From assembly GCA_035504095.1 (NCBI GenBank), contig DATJSN010000069.1, forward strand, positions 1 to 20,647: DNA of 20,647 bases. Reading direction: 5' to 3'. The DNA is from DATJSN01 sp035504095 (GTDB lineage Bacteria; Planctomycetota; Phycisphaerae; WQYP01). Both the position numbers and the translations under genes were made by a program. The stretch's first letter is position 1. The number at the start of each line of letters is the position of its first letter. The notes under the pieces are model-generated. The model searched no databases, was not told the DNA's origin, and saw nothing but the letters and a program-made list of their open reading frames with translations. This document shows, piece after piece, positions 1 to 5,860 of the stretch.

Positions 1-140
1 GTTGGCCGCAAGGAAGAGCGACAAGGCGGGTTTGCAAAACCCCGTCGCGGAGCGATGACGCAGCGGACGACCCTGTCTGTGCCAACCCGAAGGGTCGCTT
101 TAAGCGACGCAGACGCTATAGCTGGAGTGGAACTGCTCTA
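1..140. mobile_element. MITE-like element copy A (left part outside window)
   Basis: This stretch is about 95% identical by eye to 5721-5860 (about six substitutions and one single-base indel). It ends with the same terminal sequence GGAACTGCTC followed by TA. In the complete copy (5673-5860) this end is one arm of a terminal inverted repeat, so this is the right-hand three quarters of the same element, with about 47 bp beyond the window edge. It contains small hairpins, for example gtcgc-tttaa-gcgac near 105-119. No protein is encoded. A structured intergenic repeat expressed as RNA is the main alternative to a transposon derivative. Confidence 0.7.
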
Positions 141-146
141 ATGTAA

Positions 147-334
147 GAAAAATCTAACCGCTACAGCGCAACAACCCCTGAAAATATAGATGTTTCCTCC
201 ACTCTTAAAGGCGCAACAAGCACTAATCATGTTACGGATCAAAAAGTGCGAAATACTCTATAAAATAAGCCTTTGTTACGTTGTTGCGCTTAGAAGGCCA
301 AAAATAGGAGCAATAAACCCGACTACGTAGTTAG
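147..334. repeat. structured ~188-bp direct repeat, copy 1
   Basis: This repeat is matched over its full length by 651-838 at roughly 90% identity, with no length change. The core is bounded by ctaac (154-158) and gttag (330-334), which are inverse complements. Inside, agcgcaacaac (165-175) can pair with gttgttgcgct (280-290), and a related ggcgcaacaag lies at about 209-219. It starts six bases after MITE-like copy A. I do not recognise the family. It could be a non-autonomous element, a recombination site or a structured RNA. Confidence 0.75.
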
Positions 335-441
335 AAATCGTCGTGTCTTTGTGTCGTTGTGGTAAAAACTCTCCACTCCCGTCTCCAGACTCGGCATAGC
401 CGTCGCCTCTGTGGCAAAATCGTTTTGTCACACTTTCGGTT

Positions 442-647
442 AGAGCCTCTAACAAAATGAGGCGGGAGCCGCGTTTGGTCTCCAAGTGGACAGATGCAAG
501 GAAGAGCGACGAGTGTATATTCGAAAGATAATATGGCGAGGAGCGATGACGCCGCAGATGACCGCTTGGAGGCCAAACCCTTCGGGACGAGGTTTCCTGG
601 CCCCTGAATCCGACGTCGTGGCCTCGTCTCATTTTGTTAGAGGCTCT
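442..647. mobile_element. MITE-like element C with 20-bp perfect terminal inverted repeats
   Basis: Positions 442-461 are the exact reverse complement of 628-647 (agagcctctaacaaaatgag), and pairing continues imperfectly inward for several more bases. The interior shares the blocks gcaaggaagagcgac and gagcgatgacgc with copies A and B, but the sequence between those blocks differs (an AT-rich hairpin-like stretch near 515-535). The ends start with AGAGC as in copy B (GAGC after TA). This is therefore a diverged relative of the same family. There is no coding capacity. A clean TA duplication is not visible, since the flanks are tt and ta. Confidence 0.7.
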
Positions 648-650
648 TAG

Positions 651-838
651 GAAAAATCTAACCGTTACAACGTTACAACCCCTGAAAATATAGATGTTTC
701 CTCCACTATTAAAGCCGTAACAAGCACTAATCATGTTACGGATCAAAAAGTGCAAAATACTCTATAAAATAAGCCTTTGTAACGTTGTAACGGCTCGGAG
801 GCCCAAAATTGGAGCAATAAACTCGACTACGTAGTTAG
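651..838. repeat. structured ~188-bp direct repeat, copy 2, with 17-bp inverted repeat
   Basis: This is the second copy of 147-334. Here the inverted repeat is perfect: ccgttacaacgttacaa (662-678) pairs with 777-793. A nested ccgtaaca (715-722) pairs with tgttacgg (734-741). The unit is bounded by ctaac (658-662) and gttag (834-838). It starts four bases after MITE-like element C, as copy 1 starts six bases after copy A. The two MITE+repeat pairs therefore form a tandem arrangement with a period of about 504 bp. Confidence 0.78.
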
Positions 839-1135
839 GACATTGAGAAACGAAATGCAGCCGTCGTTGCGGTGATATAATCTGTGTTAATCAGTGCAAT
901 CTGCGGATCACTTCGTGGCCTGTCCCGATATCCTTGATCAAAATCATCTGAGTTCGGGACCTGTCCCGATATCCTGCTAACCCTTATTGAGTTCGGGATT
1001 AAATTCTGTGGCCTGTGCCCTACGTTCTGCCTTCTGTCACCTGTCACCTGTAACCTATCACCTTCGTTGTCCCCTACGTCGTTCTCTGTGGCTAATATCT
1101 GAAAACTGTGGCACAACCGCATGTTTTTCACAATC
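839..1135. other. non-coding, phrase-like low-complexity region
   Basis: This stretch is built of short recurring phrases, seen best on the minus strand as strings of caggtgacaggtgacag, ttagccacagag and ccgcagatt. Similar phrases recur at 4967-4998 and 20297-20400. A 98-residue open frame exists on the minus strand, but its translation is low-complexity and resembles no protein. No tRNA, rRNA or recognisable regulatory RNA is visible. I consider it intergenic. Confidence 0.6.
919..998. repeat. two tandem ~41-bp units with cgggac/gtcccg palindrome
   Basis: Unit 1 (919-959) and unit 2 (960-998) both begin cctgtcccgatatcc and end gagttcggga, with a variable middle. The junction forms a perfect inverted repeat cgggac-ct-gtcccg (955-968). 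Within each unit, tcccga at the start can pair with tcggga at the end. Confidence 0.75.
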
Positions 1136-1235
1136 GAGATAATCGTAATTTACCTTTCAACGAGTCTTTTCTGTAATGGACGCCATTAAACTCAGACTAA
1201 AGTATCGTCGAGGATTCAATGGCGCTTTTGAAGCC

Positions 1236-1241
1236 TATAAT
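1236..1241 (+). promoter_or_regulatory. candidate -10 box upstream of the bufferin locus
   Basis: A perfect TATAAT lies 91 bases before the first precursor start. Only weak -35 matches are present (ttcaat at 1215-1220, spacing 15). A 7-bp inverted repeat, cgccatt (1181-1187) with aatggcg (1218-1224), sits just upstream. Bufferin operons are often controlled by ECF sigma factors or metal regulators, and none is encoded in this window, so the true promoter may be of another type. Confidence 0.3.
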
Positions 1242-1331
1242 CCCGAGTGAAGCGAGGCTTCGTTTGTGTTACCATCAATGTCCTTTCGAGCATGGTGCAC
1301 GAATGTGTGTCTCTAACTTCAAGGAGTTCCA

Positions 1332-1583
1332 ATGACCCCCTCGATTAAGTGCAAAGGCGTTGCGATTTTAACCGCGGCCGCCATTGGCGGACTGGTTGCG
1401 GGAGTTGCGGCAAAACCGGTTCAAGCCTCCAGTATCGCAGGTGTGTCGCCGCATTCAATAGCGACCAGTGGTTCAGCGACCTCTCAGCCGTCAACCGAAC
1501 CAAATGGTTGCAGCAGCAAAAGCGGCTGCCAGGGCAAAAACCATAATAGTTGCAGCAGCAATAATGGCTGCCAGGGAAAATAA
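1332..1583 (+). CDS. bufferin-like Cys-rich precursor peptide 1 (divergent core)
   Basis: This encodes an 83-residue secreted peptide, with its start set by aaggag at 1321-1326. The N-terminus (about residues 1-32) has a basic start, a hydrophobic Ala/Gly-rich stretch and a plausible cleavage after AKPVQA. The C-terminus holds four cysteines in two imperfect repeats, GCSSKSGCQGK (59-69) and SCSSNNGCQGK (73-83). One further Cys (7) lies in the leader region. It lacks the HACKGQN motif of the two peptides downstream, but the same pattern (signal peptide, Ser/Thr/Pro linker, Cys-Gly-Lys core) and its place at the head of a BufB/BufC locus make it a likely modification substrate. By family precedent the cysteines would become thiooxazoles that bind copper; this is inferred. 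Confidence 0.75.
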   Translation: MTPSIKCKGVAILTAAAIGGLVAGVAAKPVQASSIAGVSPHSIATSGSATSQPSTEPNGCSSKSGCQGKNHNSCSSNNGCQGK

Positions 1584-1727
1584 AGCCGCCTAACGAACCA
1601 ATGCCGCAATGACCGTGGCGATATCAGAGGCTTTAAGAGACGCTTGTTTGAATTTCTTCACCCAGATGCAATCAGCGTTAAGTGTTTAGCGCTGAAAAAT
1701 TAGCGGTATTTTTTCAAGGAGTTGCTC

Positions 1728-2042
1728 ATGAAGTCCACACGCAAAGTTGTCACTACGGCATCGGTGCTATTTGCCGCGGCGGCGTTCGGCGGCCTAATGG
1801 CCGGGTCCGCCCGCGCTGCAACACCGCCAGTGAGCGGTTTGTCTGCCCAGGGGCCGGTCGGCATCGCCGGTATACCAGCGCCAGTCATGCACAATGTGGA
1901 CACCCATGCATGCAAAGGCCAAAACGATTGTAAGGGCCAGGGCGGTTGCTCCAGCGGCGATAACGGCTGCAACGGCAAGAATTCCTGCAAGGGTAAAGGT
2001 GGTTGCAACACCAACCCGAACCCACCGCCTACTCAGATTTAA
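1728..2042 (+). CDS. bufA: bufferin-type (BufA2-like) precursor peptide 2
   Basis: This encodes a 104-residue peptide. The ATG at 1728 is preferred over the upstream TTG at 1722 because aaggag sits six bases before it. Residues 1-30 form a signal peptide ending GSARA. The core (about 60-93) reads HACKGQNDCKGQGGC, a linker, then CNGKNSCKGKGGC, giving six cysteines (62, 68, 74, 81, 87, 93) in two repeats. A short Asn/Pro tail follows. This matches periplasmic bufferin-type metallophores whose Cys residues are oxidised by the MNIO enzyme BufB with BufC, and which sequester copper. It is a close paralogue of the next gene. The family assignment is from motif memory, not a search. Confidence 0.85.
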   Translation: MKSTRKVVTTASVLFAAAAFGGLMAGSARAATPPVSGLSAQGPVGIAGIPAPVMHNVDTHACKGQNDCKGQGGCSSGDNGCNGKNSCKGKGGCNTNPNPPPTQI

Positions 2043-2054
2043 GGCTTTGGCATT

Positions 2055-2082
2055 GAGCAGTCCCAGCTCGTTGGGACTGCTC
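2055..2082 (+). terminator. perfect 11-bp hairpin between precursor genes
   Basis: The stem gagcagtccca (2055-2065) and tgggactgctc (2072-2082) close a six-base loop, 12 bases after the precursor 2 stop. No U-run follows (tactttg), so it is more likely an mRNA-stabilising or processing hairpin, or a weak attenuator, than a strong terminator. A second small hairpin, gcatgc-ttt-gcatgc, lies at 2113-2127. Confidence 0.6.
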
Positions 2083-2218
2083 TACTTTGAACAACGCCTT
2101 GGTTTGTAGCCAGCATGCTTTGCATGCCGCGACTTTTATTCTCTACTGGAGGATCCAATCAGCGCTATGCGTTTAGCTCTGAAAAGTTAACGGTCTTTTT
2201 TATTTCAAGGAATTACTC

Positions 2219-2515
2219 ATGAAGCCCACTCGCGAGCTTGTCACTGCGGCATCGATGCTGTTTACCGCAGCGGCGTTCGGCGGCCTGATGGCCGGTTCGG
2301 CCCGCGCCGCGGCGCCAGCCACCGGCGGCTTTGCGACCCAGGGACCGATTTCCCTCGCCGGCATGACGGCGCCGGTCGTGCACAATATCGACGCCCATGC
2401 TTGCAAGGGACAGAATAATTGCAAGGGTCAGGGCGGATGTTTCAGCGGCGATAACGGCTGCGCCGGCAAGAATTCCTGCAAGGGCAAAGGCGGCTGCGCC
2501 AGCACAAAAATTTAA
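2219..2515 (+). CDS. bufA: bufferin-type (BufA2-like) precursor peptide 3
   Basis: This encodes a 98-residue peptide; the start follows aagga at 2207-2211. It has the same architecture as precursor 2: a signal peptide to about residue 30 (GSARA), a linker, and a core HACKGQNNCKGQGGC plus CAGKNSCKGKGGC, with cysteines at the identical positions 62, 68, 74, 81, 87 and 93. The tail is only five residues. Differences from precursor 2 are mostly in the linker and at single core positions. That indicates a duplication under selection for the Cys/Gly/Lys pattern. It is the copy nearest the modification enzymes, separated from them by a terminator. The expected role is a periplasmic copper-binding RiPP after export. 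Confidence 0.87.
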   Translation: MKPTRELVTAASMLFTAAAFGGLMAGSARAAAPATGGFATQGPISLAGMTAPVVHNIDAHACKGQNNCKGQGGCFSGDNGCAGKNSCKGKGGCASTKI

Positions 2516-2552
2516 ATTTTTATGACCAGTTCCGAAATAGCCTTCAATGGAT

Positions 2553-2583
2553 AGCCCGGCCACGGCCGGGGCTTTCCTTTTTT
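2553..2583 (+). terminator. intrinsic terminator/attenuator between precursors and bufB
   Basis: A GC-rich hairpin, agcccggcc (2553-2561) against ggccggggct (2564-2573) with one bulge, is followed by a T-rich run tttcctttttt. It lies 38 bases after the last precursor and 30 bases before bufB. It should stop most transcripts, leaving the precursors more abundant than the enzymes if there is partial read-through. No separate promoter for bufB is obvious in the short gap. Confidence 0.75.
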
Positions 2584-2612
2584 GACAGGCCCTCTCATGA
2601 CAGGAGATAACG

Positions 2613-3473
2613 ATGCCCGCGAATCGCTTCAATGGATTCACCAACCTGGGTATCGGCATCGGCCTGAGAATTCCCCATTACCAGCACATCCTCTCCAAAA
2701 AGCCCACCGTCGACTGGTTTGAAATTATTTCTGAAAACTACATGGTGGACGGCGGCCGACCGCTGGAAGTCCTCGATGACATTCTCGAACAGTATAAAGT
2801 CATCCAGCACGGCGTTTCGATGTATTTCGGCTCCGTCACTCGGGCCGATCCGGAGCATCTGCGCCGGCTCAAAACACTCATCAAACGAACCAAAACGCCC
2901 TTCATCTCCGATCATCTCTGCTGGGGCTCGGTCGACGGCACGTATACCCACGATTTGCTGCCGTTGCCTTACACCTTCGAAGCGGCGCGGCGCACGGCCC
3001 AGCGCATCAAAAACGTAAGCGATTTTCTGGAAACGCCGATCTGCGTGGAAAATGTCTCCAGCTATGCTGAATATCATCTCTCGGAAATGACCGAATGGGA
3101 GTTTCTGACCGAAGTCGTCGAACGGGCGGATTGCGGCATTCTGCTGGATGTGAACAACATTTTCGTTTCATCCAAAAATCACGACTTCAATCCATATGAT
3201 TATCTCAACAACGTCCCGCATCACCGCGTGGGACAGATTCACATCGCCGGTCATTCGAAATTTGAAAAGTACCGGCTCGACACGCACGACCATCCGGTTT
3301 TGCCGCCGGTCTGGAAACTCTACGCCCAGGCGATCAAACTCTGCGGCCCCACCTCGACGCTGCTGGAGTGGGACGCCCACATTCCAAGTTTCCAGGAAGT
3401 GCATTCCGAGGCGCTTAAGGCCCGGCAATTTGCCGCGTCGCTGGGAGAGGGCCATCATGAAACCGCCGCGTAA
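2613..3473 (+). CDS. bufB: MNIO / DUF692 family enzyme (BufB)
   Basis: This 286-residue protein has the usual family length; the start is set by aggag at 2602-2606. DUF692 enzymes are TIM-barrel, multinuclear non-haem iron oxidases that oxidise cysteines of RiPP precursors. The family hallmarks are all visible: GIGLRIPHY (15-23), ENYM (41-44), HGVSMYFGS (67-75), SDHLCW (99-104), LLPLPYTFEA (115-124), VENVSSY (145-151), LLDVNNIF (177-184), HIAGH (210-214), HDHPV (225-229), VWKLY (233-237) and LEWD (251-254). The His/Asp/Glu residues in these blocks are the likely iron ligands. It overlaps the next gene by 17 bases, implying translational coupling. Substrates are presumably the three precursors upstream. 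Confidence 0.95.
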   Translation: MPANRFNGFTNLGIGIGLRIPHYQHILSKKPTVDWFEIISENYMVDGGRPLEVLDDILEQYKVIQHGVSMYFGSVTRADPEHLRRLKTLIKRTKTPFISDHLCWGSVDGTYTHDLLPLPYTFEAARRTAQRIKNVSDFLETPICVENVSSYAEYHLSEMTEWEFLTEVVERADCGILLDVNNIFVSSKNHDFNPYDYLNNVPHHRVGQIHIAGHSKFEKYRLDTHDHPVLPPVWKLYAQAIKLCGPTSTLLEWDAHIPSFQEVHSEALKARQFAASLGEGHHETAA

Positions 3474-4365
3474 AACGCCCGAGAATCTCCATGAACTTCA
3501 GGAGTGGATGGCCGCCGCGGTCATGCGCCCGCTGGTGCGGTCGCGCTATATTCAGAAAACCTGGTTTGACGGCAAACCCACCACTCAGGCCGCGGCCAAA
3601 GTGATCAAACCCAACGCCCGCCAGAAAAGCTGGGAACGGCTCCAGCTTTATAACCAGCAATACTGGTTTCGTATCCGGAGTTGTTTTGAGGAAGATTTTC
3701 CGGGGCTCAAAAGCATACTTGGCGATAAAAAATTTGCCGCACTGGCCGAGGCTTACTTGCGGGATTGTCCGTCAAGATCTTTTACGCTGCGAAATCTGGG
3801 GCAGTTTCTCGCGGGTTATCTTAAAAAACATCCGGAGCTCATGGGGCCAAAATCAAAATTAGCCCTGGATATGGTGCGCCTGGAATGGGCGCAAACTGAA
3901 GCGTTTGATTCGGCCAAACTGCCGCCGGTATCCGCAACGGATTTGGCCGGCGCCGATCCGAACAAACTGCGCCTTGGGCTTCAACCGCACGTGCAGCTTC
4001 TGGACCTGGATTATCCGCTGGATCATTATGCGATTAAACTCGGCGAACATGAACGGATGCGCACCGAGGCCGGCAAAGTCTTTGATACTTTGGCGCGGCG
4101 GGCGCGGCTGCGCAAGGTTCCCCTGCCTAAGAAAGAAAAAATTTATCTCGTGGTACATCGCGCGGACAACCGCCTGTTTTATAAGCGAATCAGCCGGGCG
4201 GGTTTCGCCATCCTGAAGGCCATACAAAAAGGCCGGACGCTTTCTCAGGCGTGCGCCGCGGCGGACAAATTGCTCCGGCAGGAAACGAATGATCCCGCTA
4301 AAACTCTTCACGACTGGTTTAGTCTCTGGGCCAGTCTGGAGTGGTTTACACCGGCAGTGCATTGA
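3457..4365 (+). CDS. bufC: DUF2063-family bufferin maturation partner (BufC)
   Basis: This 302-residue protein starts at the ATG at 3457, preceded by gggagagg, inside the end of bufB; a longer in-frame reading from 3196 would only overlap bufB more. The N-terminal 100 residues carry the DUF2063 pattern (LHELQEWMAAAVM, then ERLQLYNQQYWFRI, FPGLKSILGDKKF and DCPSRSFTLRNLGQFLAGYL). The C-terminal part (about 190-302) is a basic alpha/beta region that fits the RRE-like peptide-recognition module described for this family. BufC is thought to present the precursor to BufB in the cytoplasm. No cysteine-rich motif or signal peptide is seen. Confidence 0.88.
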   Translation: MKPPRKTPENLHELQEWMAAAVMRPLVRSRYIQKTWFDGKPTTQAAAKVIKPNARQKSWERLQLYNQQYWFRIRSCFEEDFPGLKSILGDKKFAALAEAYLRDCPSRSFTLRNLGQFLAGYLKKHPELMGPKSKLALDMVRLEWAQTEAFDSAKLPPVSATDLAGADPNKLRLGLQPHVQLLDLDYPLDHYAIKLGEHERMRTEAGKVFDTLARRARLRKVPLPKKEKIYLVVHRADNRLFYKRISRAGFAILKAIQKGRTLSQACAAADKLLRQETNDPAKTLHDWFSLWASLEWFTPAVH

Positions 4366-4412
4366 TTCTTGTAGTAAATTATATGTACCATATGTGAAGG
4401 AAAGGAGTCGCC

Positions 4413-4943
4413 ATGTCAATGAGCTCTAAAACTTCCTCGGGCAAATTCTGGGTTTTAAGAAAGCCGCATGAGTTACTCATTCTGGTGGGAACGATGCTTC
4501 AACCTGTGGTGCTGCTGATCGTTCGCATATTAATGGGTTGGGAATTTTACGAGACGGGTCATGGAAAACTTACGCACATTTCTGTTGCGATCGAAAATTT
4601 TCGCGGTTGGAACGTCCCTTTTCCGGTATTCAACGCCTGGTTCGTTTCGGGATTGGAATGTTTTGGCGGGCTGCTGCTGCTGGTTGGATTGCTTTCGCGC
4701 CCCATCGCCCTTTTGCTGGCCATCGATATGATCGTCGCCTATCTGGCGGTGCCGGATGACCGGGTAACATTTTTTCACGCCTTCTCGGATCCCGATTCAT
4801 TTACGAGTGCCGCACCATTTTTATTCTTACTTGCCTCGGTGCTGGTGCTTTGCTTTGGTCCGGGAATATTTTCCGTCGACCGCTTGCTCCAATGGCTTTT
4901 TCTTAAGAAAAAAGCCGTTTCCTCCACGGCCAATAAAACATAA
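4413..4943 (+). CDS. DoxX-family membrane protein 1
   Basis: This 176-residue protein starts after aaaggag (4401-4407). Four hydrophobic segments are visible, roughly residues 30-45, 77-95, 96-112 and 134-150, in the DoxX arrangement with GHGKLTHI, the NFRGWNVPFP loop, the GLECFGGLLLLVGLLSRP motif and a terminal FGPGIFSVD. DoxX proteins sit in the inner membrane and are recurrent neighbours of bufferin genes; their biochemical role there is not settled. It lies 47 bases after bufC. A partner in redox or transport steps of bufferin maturation is plausible but inferred. Confidence 0.88.
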   Translation: MSMSSKTSSGKFWVLRKPHELLILVGTMLQPVVLLIVRILMGWEFYETGHGKLTHISVAIENFRGWNVPFPVFNAWFVSGLECFGGLLLLVGLLSRPIALLLAIDMIVAYLAVPDDRVTFFHAFSDPDSFTSAAPFLFLLASVLVLCFGPGIFSVDRLLQWLFLKKKAVSSTANKT

Positions 4944-4966
4944 CAAAATGCGCGTATTTTGGTTTT

Positions 4967-4998
4967 CTGAACGCTAAACACTGAAAACTGAAAACTTT
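4967..4998. repeat. short ctgaaaact-type low-complexity repeat
   Basis: The string ctgaacgctaaacactgaaaactgaaaactt lies between the two doxX genes. It belongs to the same phrase-like intergenic material as 839-1135. It makes the gap between the doxX genes (125 bases) the longest in the operon after the terminator gap. No function is evident. Confidence 0.5.
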
Positions 4999-5068
4999 AA
5001 GCCGAGCCCCGCCGATATATATCATGGTCTGAACGAGGGAGATTGAGCCTCAGTGTGAGGTGTCTCCT

Positions 5069-5614
5069 ATGAACGTATTGCTGGCTCCATTCAAATGGAT
5101 AGGCCATTACCTGCCTCAAGTCGCGGCCATTTTTCAATCGCCGATACTTGTGATTCTTCGCCTGGCGCTGGGTGTGGCTTTTATTTTTGATGGTAAAGTC
5201 AAGCTATCGAATCTGACTGCGACCGCGAATCATCTGGCGTCATGGAACATTCCTCATCCCTATGCGATGGCGATTGTCACCGGCTCGGCGGAATTCGGCT
5301 GTGGTATTTTACTCATTGTCGGGCTTGCGTCGCGCATTGCCTCGCTTCCACTGATTGTCGTCATGTGCGCTGAATACATCATGAACCCATCGGATCATGC
5401 ATCATTCCGTGACCTGATTCCGGCGCCGGGAACGTTTCATCCGGGTCACTTTATGAATTCCGATCCCTTTCCATTCCTTTGCGCGGCTCTTGTAATTTTT
5501 GCTTTTGGTCCGGGAGCATTTTCCGTTGATGCATTACTTAAACGCATGCACACACCAACGACCAAAGCCGCGATCAAGGCGTCAAAGAAAAAATTGGAGC
5601 CTGCTATTGCCTGA
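5069..5614 (+). CDS. DoxX-family membrane protein 2
   Basis: This 181-residue protein is read from the ATG at 5069, which has gtgagg at 5055-5060; a GTG at 5060 in the same frame is possible but lies on the ribosome-binding site. Four membrane segments occur in the same order as in the previous gene. Shared motifs include the SWNIPHP loop, a GSAEFGCGILLIVGLASR helix start and a terminal FGPGAFSVDALL. Extra His residues occur in the loop around GTFHPGHF. It is a paralogue of the upstream gene rather than a recent copy. A heteromeric pair is possible. The C-terminus is Lys-rich. Confidence 0.87.
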   Translation: MNVLLAPFKWIGHYLPQVAAIFQSPILVILRLALGVAFIFDGKVKLSNLTATANHLASWNIPHPYAMAIVTGSAEFGCGILLIVGLASRIASLPLIVVMCAEYIMNPSDHASFRDLIPAPGTFHPGHFMNSDPFPFLCAALVIFAFGPGAFSVDALLKRMHTPTTKAAIKASKKKLEPAIA

Positions 5615-5617
5615 CAT

Positions 5618-5648
5618 CTGCTTAAAATTCAGCAGTTCATTTTTTTTC
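5618..5648 (+). terminator. weak terminator candidate after doxX 2
   Basis: A 5-bp stem, ctgct (5618-5622) with agcag (5631-5635), is followed by ttcattttttttcg. The stem is short, but the T-run is good and the position, right after the last gene of the bufferin locus, is appropriate. Confidence 0.4.
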
Positions 5649-5672
5649 GACTTTTTAACCGGATAAATTTTT

Positions 5673-5860
5673 TAGAGCATTTCCACTACGGATATGGCGT
5701 CTGCGTTGGTGTAGACGGGATTGGCCGCAAGGAAGAGCGACAAGGCGGGTTTGCCAAACCCCGTCGCTCAGCGATGACGCAGCGGACGACCCCGTCTGTG
5801 CCAACCCGTAAGGGTCGCTTCAAGCGACGCGGACGCTATAGCTGGAGTGGAACTGCTCTA
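5673..5860. mobile_element. complete MITE-like element copy B (TA-flanked, ~33-bp imperfect terminal inverted repeats)
   Basis: The left end (from 5673) reads TAGAGCATTTCCACTACGG. The reverse complement of the right end (to 5860) reads TAGAGCAGTTCCACTCCAG. About 26 of the first 33 positions match. The element is flanked by TA on both sides, consistent with TA-targeting Tc1/mariner-IS630-type transposition, though no transposase is encoded. The interior forms several hairpins (gcgac..gtcgc; gggttt..aaaccc; gtcgc-ttcaa-gcgac). It lies between the bufferin locus and yggS, and its edge forms part of the yggS stop codon. Confidence 0.8.

Larger units (their letters stand above)
1665..2515 (+). repeat. 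tandem duplication of precursor gene plus its 5' leader
   Basis: The leaders at 1665-1730 and 2152-2221 align from gat(g/c)caatcagcg through the ribosome-binding site to atgaag, with a short T-rich insertion in the second. The coding parts align almost throughout. The duplicated unit therefore includes about 60 bases of untranslated leader as well as the peptide gene. This suggests the leader carries conserved expression signals. Confidence 0.8.

Noticed and set aside
276..755. Minus-strand open frames at 276-755 and 331-576
   Set aside because: They run across the repeat copies and the MITE-like element, have no ribosome-binding site, and translate to sequence without protein-like pattern.
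147..838. Integron attC sites or a CRISPR array
   Set aside because: The palindromic repeats are only two copies, 500 bp apart, with no cassette genes, no core site GTTRRRY/RYYYAAC pair in the right layout, and no regular short repeat-spacer pattern or cas genes.
835..1131. 98-residue minus-strand open frame
   Set aside because: Its translation reflects phrase-like repeats (VTGDRRQNVGHRPQN style) and not a conserved protein.
3196..3456. Longer N-terminus for BufC starting at 3196
   Set aside because: It would overlap bufB by 278 bases and adds a Ser/Arg-rich out-of-frame translation of bufB. The start at 3457 gives the normal family N-terminus.
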